Of a stretch of 35,833 nt of DNA, positions 1-5,513 are shown piece after piece. The DNA comes from a virus: positions 1-35,833 of the IMG/VR virus record IMGVR_UViG_3300033148_004889; one strand, written 5' to 3'. The stretch's first letter is position 1. Each line of letters opens with the position of its first letter. Below the pieces are notes generated by a model. That model ran no database searches. It saw only the letters and a program-made list of their open reading frames with translations, and was not told where the DNA came from. The translations under genes and the position numbers were made by a program.

Positions 1-2
1 TT

Positions 3-802
3 CCTGAGGACTTACAAGTCGGAGGTGGACTGATCCTATGGAACACGCCGATCGCTTCTCTGCCTAAGAATCTACAGATTGAGGGTTGGTTGGATCTGCG
101 GGATACGCAAATCAAGGAGCTTCCAAAAGGCCTACAGGTTGGGGGTTGGCTTGATCTGCGGGACACGCAAATCAAGGAGCTTCCAAAAGGCCTACAGGTC
201 GGGGGATGGCTAGATTTGCGTGGCACACAAATCAGGGAGCTGCCCAAGGACTTGCAGGTCGGGGGATGGCTAATCTTGCGGGACACGCCGATCACATCTC
301 TCCCCGATGGTTTACGGGTAAGAGGTTCTTTGGACTTGCGGGAAATGCAAATCAGGGAGCTGCCCAAGGACTTGCAGGTCGGGGGCAATTTAAATCTATG
401 TGGTACACAAATTACATCTCTTCCTGAGGGATTGCAGGTCGGGGGATGGTTAATCTTGTGGGACACGCCGATCACATCTCTCCCAGAGGGCCTACAGGTT
501 GGGGGTTGGCTTGATCTGCGGGATACGCAAATCAAGGAGCTTCCAAAAGGCCTACAGGTTGGGGGTTGGCTTGATCTGCGGGATACGCAAATCAAGGAGC
601 TTCCAAAGGGCCTACAGGTTGGGGGTTGGCTTGATCTGCGGGATACGCAAATCAAGGAGCTTCCAAAAGGCCTACAGGTCGGGGGTCCCTTGAATCTGTC
701 TGGTACGCAGATAAGGGAACTTCCAAAGGATCTGTATGTCGGGGGATGGCTAGATTTGCGTGGCACGCAAATCAGGGAGCTGCCCAAGGGCTTGCAGGTC
801 AG
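3..802 (+). repeat. 60-bp tandem repeats encoding the LRR solenoid
   Basis: The coding sequence is built of consecutive 60-bp units. Those at about 500-559, 560-619 and 620-679 differ by only one or two bases, as do the units near 100-219. Units in the middle (about 260-480) are more diverged. The unit is a multiple of three, so gain or loss keeps the frame. Confidence 0.9.
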
Positions 803-830
803 GGGCGAAATCTACGGCCTTCAAAAATGA
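3..830 (+). CDS. Leucine-rich-repeat protein, 5' end cut by window
   Basis: The frame is open from the first base of the window, so the start lies upstream. About thirteen 20-residue repeats are visible, each of the form LPxxLxVxGxLxLxxTxIxx, typically LPKGLQVGGWLDLRDTQIKE. This spacing of Leu, Ile and Val is that of a short LRR solenoid found in hypothetical phage proteins. Several units are almost identical in DNA, which points to recent tandem amplification. There is no membrane segment or enzymatic motif in the visible part. It is the first visible gene of a rightward operon and its stop overlaps the next ATG (ATGA). A protein-binding role is inferred from the fold only. Confidence 0.8.
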   Translation, partial: PEDLQVGGGLILWNTPIASLPKNLQIEGWLDLRDTQIKELPKGLQVGGWLDLRDTQIKELPKGLQVGGWLDLRGTQIRELPKDLQVGGWLILRDTPITSLPDGLRVRGSLDLREMQIRELPKDLQVGGNLNLCGTQITSLPEGLQVGGWLILWDTPITSLPEGLQVGGWLDLRDTQIKELPKGLQVGGWLDLRDTQIKELPKGLQVGGWLDLRDTQIKELPKGLQVGGPLNLSGTQIRELPKDLYVGGWLDLRGTQIRELPKGLQVRGEIYGLQK

Positions 831-1021
831 ACCAGCATACCACAGCCGCAGCGAATCAGAACCGCCTGCGCCGGGCGTGGCGAAAAAGGGCATTGCTGGC
901 CGAGGCGGAAAACGACAAACTCCGCATCAGGATCAAGCGGCTTGAGGCGCAACTTTACCAAGCTAGCCGTCTTGCCGATGAAAGCGCGGAGTTGCTACGG
1001 GAGATTCGGAGGGGTGGATGA
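827..1021 (+). CDS. Small coiled-coil protein of unknown function
   Basis: A 64-residue protein starts at the ATG that overlaps the stop of the LRR gene (ATGA). It ends in another ATGA overlap with the exonuclease gene, so the three are translationally coupled. It is rich in Arg, Lys, Glu and Leu. After residue 15 it forms a continuous amphipathic helix typical of a coiled coil, for example LLAEAENDKLRIRIKRLEAQL. No catalytic motif is visible. Its place directly before the exonuclease suggests an accessory of the recombination module, but that is only context. Confidence 0.65.
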   Translation: MNQHTTAAANQNRLRRAWRKRALLAEAENDKLRIRIKRLEAQLYQASRLADESAELLREIRRGG

Positions 1022-1944
1022 ACCGTAAGCAATGGCTCGAAACCAGAAGGAAGGGCATCGGCGGCTCGGATGTCGGTGCTATCCTCGGGGTGGACCCATG
1101 GAAAGATTCGTATGATGTTTGGCTGGATAAAATGGGGCTGTCAGACGATAGCCAAGTTGAAACAGCCGACATGAAACGAGGGAAAGTTTTGGAGGATATC
1201 GTTGCGAAAATATACAAAGAATTGACAGGAAGGCCAATGGCGGCGCCCTCTCAGTTAATGCGCCATCCCGAAAAAGCGCATTTTATCGCCAATCCAGACA
1301 GGATTATTTTTGACGACGATAAGAATGAAACGGGCGTCCTTGAAATCAAATGCCCGAGAGCCAGCACCTTCCGCAAAATCCAGCGCGAAGGGCTGCCGCA
1401 GAAATATGTCCTTCAGATTCAGCATTATCTTTATGTCCTTGATTTATCATGGGGATCATTCGCCATATTCAGCGCCGAATTGTGGGAGATGGAATACTGG
1501 GACATCGAGAGGGATGATGAACTAATCCAGCTCGTTGTTCCAAAGCTTGATGCGTTTTGGAATCTGGTGGAAACCGGCACGCCGCCGGATCGTGGGGAAA
1601 AGCATATCCAGGAAATCCCGCCTATCGACCCGAAAGAAAAAATCATTGACAAGCGCGGCTGTAAAGAATGGGATGAGGCTGTGGAGCGTTACCAGGAGGC
1701 CCGCCTCTTTCTGGAAGAGGCCAAGGAAGAAGAACGCGCCGCCAAAGCGCGCCTCTTGGAACTCATGGAAGGCGCTGACGCTGCGGAATGTGATAAATGC
1801 CGCGTGTACTTCCGCGAGCAGGCCGGACGCAAGACCATAGATAAAAAGGCCGCGCTGGCGGATGGCGTGGACCTATGCAAGTACGAGAAGCAGGGGAAGC
1901 CATTCAAAACTTTTAAGTTTTACTCCAAGGAGGAGGGAAAATGA
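1018..1944 (+). CDS. YqaJ-type phage exonuclease
   Basis: This 308-residue protein belongs to the YqaJ / lambda-exonuclease branch of the PD-(D/E)XK nucleases. These degrade one strand of linear duplex DNA to give tails for single-strand annealing. The N-terminal signature RRKGIGGSDVGAILG (residues 10-24) is diagnostic. The catalytic core is visible as E59, D94 in NPDRI and the E109-I-K111 triad in VLEIKCP, followed by Q133 and H136 in QIQHYLYVL. Residues 220-260 are a charged helical stretch. The gene overlaps its neighbours by 4 nt on both sides. Immediate linkage to recT supports a two-component Red-like recombination system. Confidence 0.93.
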   Translation: MNRKQWLETRRKGIGGSDVGAILGVDPWKDSYDVWLDKMGLSDDSQVETADMKRGKVLEDIVAKIYKELTGRPMAAPSQLMRHPEKAHFIANPDRIIFDDDKNETGVLEIKCPRASTFRKIQREGLPQKYVLQIQHYLYVLDLSWGSFAIFSAELWEMEYWDIERDDELIQLVVPKLDAFWNLVETGTPPDRGEKHIQEIPPIDPKEKIIDKRGCKEWDEAVERYQEARLFLEEAKEEERAAKARLLELMEGADAAECDKCRVYFREQAGRKTIDKKAALADGVDLCKYEKQGKPFKTFKFYSKEEGK

Positions 1945-2822
1945 CAACCGCAGTCGCAACCAGACAGAACACCGTAACCGCGGTGCAAAGCATGTTGATG
2001 AAGTACAAGGACGCCATTGCGGCCGCGCTCCCCAGGCACATGACGCCCGAGCGCATGATTCGCGTTGCCATAACCACCATCAAGCGGACGCCGGGACTCA
2101 TGAAGTGCGACCCCATGTCCCTGTGCGCGGCCATCGTGGAGAGTTCGCAACTTGGGCTGGAGATCGACGGCCGCGGGCTGGCATACCTCGTGCCCTACGG
2201 CACCACAGCGACGCTGATACCAGGTTACAAGGGTCTGATGGACCTCGCGTATCGTTCCGGCCGGGTGGAGTCGATCAGCGCAGAAATCGTCTATAAGGGT
2301 GACAAGTTCGAGTTTTCCATGGGAACCGAGCCCCGCCTTCACCACGTCCCCAACCTCGCGGCAAGGGGTGATGGGCCGGAAAAGGAGGCCGTCTATGCCG
2401 TGGCGAAGCTTAAAAACGCCGGCTATATTTTCTCCGTGCTTGCCCCATCTGACGTGGAGAAAATCAAGAAGTCCAGCGCTGCGGCCAAGGGGAAAAGCAG
2501 TCCTTGGCATACTCATGAAGAAGAAATGTGGAAAAAAACGGCCATCCGGCGGCTATGCAAGTACCTGCCGTTGTCGCCCGAAATGGCCCGTGCTGTTGTT
2601 ATCGACGAGGCCGCAGATGCCGGGCTGCCGCAAAATCTTGCGGTTGATATTTTCGATATCCCGGACACGAAAGAACTCACGGAAAACGAAACCGAAAAAC
2701 TGAAGGAGCATCTTGTTGATGAGTCCTACATAGGACCATGTCCTGATAACAAGCTCGCGCCGGAGGCATGCGAGAAGTGCAAATCCCGGGAGGGATGCCC
2801 GGCATGGGGGAAAGAGGCTTGA
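1941..2822 (+). CDS. recT: RecT family single-strand annealing protein
   Basis: This 293-residue protein begins by an ATGA overlap with the exonuclease gene. The RecT core is clear in residues about 20-220, including SLCAAIVESSQLGLEIDG, LVPYGTTATLIPGYKGLMDL and the HTHEEEMWKKTAIRRLCKYLP region. The family binds the tails left by the partner exonuclease and anneals homologous strands. Unusually, the last 32 residues hold four cysteines (C267, C277, C280, C286) in a C-x9-C-x2-C-x5-C pattern that looks metal-binding; this is not part of the standard RecT core that I know. The domain assignment is secure; the role of the Cys tail is not. Confidence 0.95.
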   Translation: MTTAVATRQNTVTAVQSMLMKYKDAIAAALPRHMTPERMIRVAITTIKRTPGLMKCDPMSLCAAIVESSQLGLEIDGRGLAYLVPYGTTATLIPGYKGLMDLAYRSGRVESISAEIVYKGDKFEFSMGTEPRLHHVPNLAARGDGPEKEAVYAVAKLKNAGYIFSVLAPSDVEKIKKSSAAAKGKSSPWHTHEEEMWKKTAIRRLCKYLPLSPEMARAVVIDEAADAGLPQNLAVDIFDIPDTKELTENETEKLKEHLVDESYIGPCPDNKLAPEACEKCKSREGCPAWGKEA

Positions 2823-2824
2823 AA

Positions 2825-2989
2825 ATGAGTCCGTGCATTTTATGCTCACGTATGTGGAAAATATGGGATGACCGTGGTAACACGCAATATCGATGCCATC
2901 GGTTGAATGGCGCTCCCATCGCCACCAAGGCAGATGAATTGCCGGCGAAATGTTTGCGGAAAGAAGGGCCTGAAGAATCTGCTTGCTAA
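2825..2989 (+). CDS. Small Cys-rich protein, possible zinc binder
   Basis: A 54-residue protein begins two bases after the recT stop. It carries a CxxC pair at residues 4-7 (PCILCSRMW), a single YRCHR cysteine at 24 and further cysteines at 43 and 54, arranged like a small zinc knuckle. I chose this start because it directly follows recT. Its Cys content, next to the Cys tail of RecT and the zinc-ribbon gene at 3533, hints at a set of small DNA- or protein-binding factors. No family recognised. Confidence 0.55.
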   Translation: MSPCILCSRMWKIWDDRGNTQYRCHRLNGAPIATKADELPAKCLRKEGPEESAC

Positions 2990-3095
2990 AATGCGTGCCC
3001 GCGCCGGAAATACTAACAACGAAGGGAAAGGCGAATTCGGTGCTGACTGGGAATCGCTCTCCGGCGCGGGCACCTTATTTCAAGGAGGGAAGGAA

Positions 3096-3215
3096 ATGAA
3101 TCCCACGGTTCAAAATATCATTCAAACCATCCAGGCGCCGGTACTGATCGTGCTCAACATCTGGATAGCTTGGCAATTGGTGATCCTAGTCCTGGATTTA
3201 TTGAATGAAGAGTGA
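3096..3215 (+). CDS. 39-residue single-span membrane peptide
   Basis: The ATG is preceded by a strong ribosome-binding site (AAGGAGGGAAGGAA, 3082-3095). That is why I prefer it over an in-frame ATG at 2991 with no such site. The peptide has a short polar N-terminus, one hydrophobic span (residues about 14-34, VLIVLNIWIAWQLVILVL) and an acidic end. No known family. It is one of three consecutive tiny membrane proteins at the end of this operon. Confidence 0.55.
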   Translation: MNPTVQNIIQTIQAPVLIVLNIWIAWQLVILVLDLLNEE

Positions 3216-3226
3216 AGAGGGACACC

Positions 3227-3337
3227 GTGCTTTCAATCATCATCACAACCACCATCGCGCTGGCATTTGGCTATCTGCTGGGCCGGTTCGTGGCGATTTG
3301 CAAGGATAGTGACGATAAATGGAAAAGCGAAATATGA
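3227..3337 (+). CDS. 36-residue membrane peptide, GTG start
   Basis: It starts at GTG with the purine-rich site GAAGAGGG upstream and ends by an ATGA overlap with the next gene. Residues 2-21 form one membrane span containing LAFGYLLGRF, followed by a charged tail. The span closely resembles the N-terminus of the leftward gene at 33510 (LAFGYLLGQF), so the two are probably paralogous. Function unknown. Confidence 0.5.
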   Translation: MLSIIITTTIALAFGYLLGRFVAICKDSDDKWKSEI

Positions 3338-3552
3338 CCATCATGGCCGCGATGATAATCGCAGCAGCACTATGGGGCGCGACTATCGGATGGTTGGTCG
3401 GCGTGGCATCAGACCAGCAGCTTAACCTAACCGCAGCCATTATATTTTGCGTCTCCGGAACTCTGCTGCTACGTATCGGTATATCTTCGGCGTGGAAAGC
3501 AAGTGGACTGACATCAAGAAAACGTGAGGCGAATGACAGTCATCAACCTTGA
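3334..3552 (+). CDS. Small membrane protein with two predicted spans
   Basis: The 72-residue product starting at 3334 (MTIMAAMIIAAALWGATIGW) has hydrophobic segments at about residues 4-24 and 32-50, then a basic tail. An in-frame ATG at 3319 would add five residues. I prefer 3334 because it overlaps the stop of the preceding peptide (ATGA). The 3' end overlaps the next gene by 20 nt. It could be an early membrane or host-modifying protein. No family recognised. Confidence 0.5.
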   Translation: MTIMAAMIIAAALWGATIGWLVGVASDQQLNLTAAIIFCVSGTLLLRIGISSAWKASGLTSRKREANDSHQP

Positions 3553-3820
3553 AGATTATCGAAGCAACCCGCATCTCGCAGGCCCGGCCAGGTGCATTGA
3601 GTGTGGGCACAAATGGATAGCTATTGCACCAATCGGTACAGTCTATGACCTGGAATGCCCCGAGTGCCACACCATGAAGGGCGTGTTCATCTGGCCTACG
3701 GGAGTTCGTGGCGAAGTGCGATTTGCCTGCAAGTGCGGAAATGACATTTTCTATGTACTGAATGATAGTGTGGTGCAATGTCTGCGATGTGCTGAAGTGC
3801 ATTGGATGGGAGGCGAATGA
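3533..3820 (+). CDS. Zinc-ribbon protein
   Basis: A 95-residue protein holds four cysteine pairs: C21/C24 (RCIECGHKW), C42/C45 (ECPECH), C66/C68 (ACKCGN) and C83/C86 (QCLRCAEVHW). They form two zinc ribbons in series. The opening MTVINLEDYRSNPHLAGPA is a pattern I associate with small phage zinc-ribbon proteins of unknown function. ATG 3533 is preferred over GTG 3524 because GAGGC stands just upstream. It is the last gene of the rightward operon, about 55 bp before the terminator at 3874-3920. Confidence 0.75.
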   Translation: MTVINLEDYRSNPHLAGPARCIECGHKWIAIAPIGTVYDLECPECHTMKGVFIWPTGVRGEVRFACKCGNDIFYVLNDSVVQCLRCAEVHWMGGE

Positions 3821-3873
3821 TGGAAATCTTGATGATGGCCGCTACTGGCTTTTAGCTAACGAGATTCATGACC

Positions 3874-3920
3874 CACAAAAAAGCCCCATCCCGCCCTGGC
3901 CCAGCGGGATGGGGTACTTC
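3874..3920 (-). terminator. Strand-switch terminator between converging operons
   Basis: An 11-bp perfect stem (CCCCATCCCGC at 3884-3894 with GCGGGATGGGG at 3904-3914) encloses a 9-nt loop. On the minus strand the stem is followed by CTTTTTT, a classic Rho-independent terminator for the long leftward late operon. On the plus strand the following run is a weaker TACTTCTTT, so it probably also ends the rightward operon. Confidence 0.9.
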
Positions 3921-3966
3921 TTTGGTGCCAATCAATGCTGGCACCGGCAGGTTGGCAGAGTCATAA

Positions 3967-4275
3967 TCATTCTACTATTGGAAGATACCCGTTGTCAACA
4001 AGAAAAGCAAAGATGCCTTGACTCATTGCACAAACTTGATCCTCCTCCATTTGTCCATGCCATACGCAGGAAATCGCATGGAGCAGTTCGTGGATGAAAA
4101 TCTCAATCACGCATGATTCCGGTCGTGTTCTCGCCGTCGGCGTTTTGTCTGCGATTCTTATCTCCAGGGTATTATTATCACATTGCCCTGCGTAGTCTGA
4201 CGTTTCGACATACTGATGAGGGTATGACACCTTGTATATGTGCCCTCCGATTTTGACAGAGCTCGGGATGTTCAT
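3967..4275 (-). CDS. Small zinc metalloprotease-like protein (HELLH)
   Basis: The 102-residue product contains an HExxH zinc-protease motif, HELLHAI at residues 62-68, with candidate third ligands E77 and E78. The N-terminal strands resemble the compact peptidase-like proteins common in phages near lysis or early genes. ATG 4275 is chosen. An in-frame GTG at 4317 would add an odd QRQRQRQR stretch and has no ribosome-binding site. It is the last gene of the leftward late operon, just before the terminator. Substrate unknown; proteolytic activity is inferred from the motif only. Confidence 0.7.
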   Translation of the reverse strand: MNIPSSVKIGGHIYKVSYPHQYVETSDYAGQCDNNTLEIRIADKTPTARTRPESCVIEIFIHELLHAISCVWHGQMEEDQVCAMSQGIFAFLVDNGYLPIVE

Positions 4276-4291
4276 CGCCCGCGCTTGCCCC

Positions 4292-4315
4292 CTTTGCCTT
4301 TGCCTTTGCCTTTGC
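4292..4315 (-). repeat. Four tandem copies of GCAAAG upstream of the metalloprotease start
   Basis: On the minus strand GCAAAG is repeated four times exactly and is followed by a G-rich AAAGGGGG. The repeats lie between the end of the Rz1-like gene and the chosen ATG at 4275, where they offer several purine-rich ribosome-binding-like sites. If translation starts at GTG 4317, they encode Gln-Arg repeats. Confidence 0.8.
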
Positions 4316-4320
4316 ACTTT

Positions 4321-4536
4321 TCACAGATCATAGCCATCCTCCAGTGCGTAGATGTATAAAAGAAGCTCCATGGCATCCATCCGGTCAAGACAGATGCCGC
4401 CGTCAATCGTTGGGGTTAGGCTTTCCAGAACCGGCCTCGGTGGTTTCGGTGGCATTGAACTCGCGCATCCATTCACCAGCAGGATCGTTGCGAGCGCGGC
4501 GATTACGAACATCACGGAGAAAACGTTTGATCGCAC
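4321..4536 (-). CDS. Rz1-like outer-membrane spanin lipoprotein
   Basis: The 71-residue product has a basic start, a hydrophobic signal and the lipobox LVNGC at residues 20-24, followed by the short proline-rich stretch MPPKPPRP. This is the usual build of o-spanins, lipoproteins of the inner leaflet of the outer membrane. They pair with an inner-membrane spanin to fuse both membranes at lysis. An excellent ribosome-binding site (AGGGAGGTA) precedes the ATG. It lies in the lysis cassette after the M23 endopeptidase and holin-like genes. The C-terminal 35 residues are not typical of Rz1, so another lipoprotein is possible. Confidence 0.7.
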   Translation of the reverse strand: MRSNVFSVMFVIAALATILLVNGCASSMPPKPPRPVLESLTPTIDGGICLDRMDAMELLLYIYALEDGYDL

Positions 4537-4654
4537 GCATTACCTCCCTGACGGCCACGATAGCTGCGGCCGCTCCCTGTGCAGTAAGTGCGGCCACGAC
4601 GCCCCCTATTTCGGCCCGGCGTTCTTGGCGTGTCCGAAATTCAATCCGAGCCAA
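4403..4654 (-). CDS. Candidate overlapping gene in lysis cassette (possible i-spanin)
   Basis: An open frame of 83 codons overlaps the end of the holin-like gene by 49 nt and covers two thirds of the Rz1-like gene in another frame. This is the nested layout known for Rz/Rz1 pairs. It would start at TTG, with AAAGGTGG about six bases upstream. The product has a weakly hydrophobic stretch (GVVAALTAQGAAAAIVAV) and then a very basic helix, without a clear coiled coil. Coding is uncertain: both overlapped genes have better starts. Confidence 0.3.
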   Translation of the reverse strand: MARIEFRTRQERRAEIGGVVAALTAQGAAAAIVAVREVMRAIKRFLRDVRNRRARNDPAGEWMREFNATETTEAGSGKPNPND

Positions 4655-4812
4655 TCCACCACCTTTTTGATTTTGGCGACCATGCTGTCATCGTCAGGAG
4701 TCGGAGTCAAGGCGGCAATCGCTGCCGCTGCGGCCACAATCAACGCAGCCACCTGGATCAAGTCCGGGACATGCGCGAGAATCCACTGGGCCGCCGTCTG
4801 CAAAGCATCCAT
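4606..4812 (-). CDS. Holin-like small membrane protein
   Basis: A 68-residue protein has one Ala-rich membrane span (residues about 18-35, LIQVAALIVAAAAAIAAL), then a polar linker with PTPDDD and an amphipathic helix KIKKVVDWLGLNFGHAKNA. The size, single span and charged tail fit small phage holin-type proteins. It sits next to the M23 endopeptidase, which has no signal peptide and would need a holin for release. The ribosome-binding site AAAGGAGATT is strong. Another membrane role in lysis is possible. Confidence 0.6.
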   Translation of the reverse strand: MDALQTAAQWILAHVPDLIQVAALIVAAAAAIAALTPTPDDDSMVAKIKKVVDWLGLNFGHAKNAGPK

Positions 4813-4813
4813 G

Positions 4814-5203
4814 TCAATCTCCTTTCAAGAGCAACTGCGGGTTGTATGAAATCACGCGCACATGCACGTGAGGGAGCATGCCGCCGCCATATTTGGCTGA
4901 GATATCTTGTGCCTTCCCAATCACTTCTCCTTGCTCTACCCACTTCTTGAAAAGACTCCGCAGGGGCCGGACATAGAAGATTTTCAGTACGCAATCATTG
5001 CCTTCGAGAACCAAACCGGTATATGGCCCGCCTGGATATGGGTTCGCAGGACCCATCACAACGCCGGCAATAGGGGCCACAATATCCTGCCCGGGCTCGC
5101 AGAGAAAATCCACGCCATCATGCCAGCGGTCTCCACGAGGGGCACGGTAGCAGCCGGACCCCATGCTATCATGGCGGATGCCATAACCTGTCGGAGAAAT
5201 CAT
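4814..5203 (-). CDS. M23-family endopeptidase (endolysin)
   Basis: The 129-residue protein has the LytM/M23 zinc site: H28 and D32 in WHDGVDF and the HxH pair H112/H114 in LPHVHVRV. The conserved IVAPIAGVVM strand lies between them. M23 enzymes cut peptide cross-bridges of peptidoglycan. There is no signal peptide, so export through a holin is expected. It overlaps the membrane coiled-coil gene upstream by 4 nt and ends one base before the holin-like start, making a compact lysis cassette. Confidence 0.88.
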   Translation of the reverse strand: MISPTGYGIRHDSMGSGCYRAPRGDRWHDGVDFLCEPGQDIVAPIAGVVMGPANPYPGGPYTGLVLEGNDCVLKIFYVRPLRSLFKKWVEQGEVIGKAQDISAKYGGGMLPHVHVRVISYNPQLLLKGD

Positions 5204-5502
5204 TTCTGCAGCCCCAGGCGAGCAAGGATTTTCGTCTGTCCCTCAAGGACGTTTTTCATATCGGCTTTCAATTCGCTTATATCCAGCCGCTGCTGTTCGA
5301 TTTTGAATTGCAGAAGATCAGACAAGCCTTTTCGGCGTTCCCTGCAAGATGTCTGTCTCACCGCTCCATGTTCAGGATTCATCAGCGTATCCACGGATTG
5401 CCTGGTTTCTCTGTGCATCCAGGCATATGCCCCTACAGCGCCAACGGCGCCGGAAGCTGCGGTAATCCCGGTAATGATGAGCCCGAAAAGATGGCCTTCC
5501 AT
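5200..5502 (-). CDS. Membrane-anchored coiled-coil lysis-cassette protein
   Basis: The 100-residue product has an N-terminal membrane span (residues about 5-28, GLIITGITAASGAVGAVGAYAW) and then a long charged helix (LLQFKIEQQRLDISELKADMKNVLEGQ) with heptad character. This build fits an inner-membrane spanin or a holin/antiholin of the XhlA type. It lies between the tailspike and the endolysin, with GGGAAA before the ATG. I cannot decide between i-spanin and holin. Confidence 0.6.
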   Translation of the reverse strand: MEGHLFGLIITGITAASGAVGAVGAYAWMHRETRQSVDTLMNPEHGAVRQTSCRERRKGLSDLLQFKIEQQRLDISELKADMKNVLEGQTKILARLGLQK

Positions 5503-5513
5503 GCTGTTTCCCT

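Noticed and set aside
3-802. Regular 60-bp repeats as a CRISPR array
   Set aside because: There are no unique spacers between repeats and the whole array is one open frame encoding leucine-rich repeats.
3817-3855. 12-codon frame with ATGA overlap after the zinc-ribbon gene
   Set aside because: It is too short to judge, lacks its own ribosome-binding site and has no features beyond chance.
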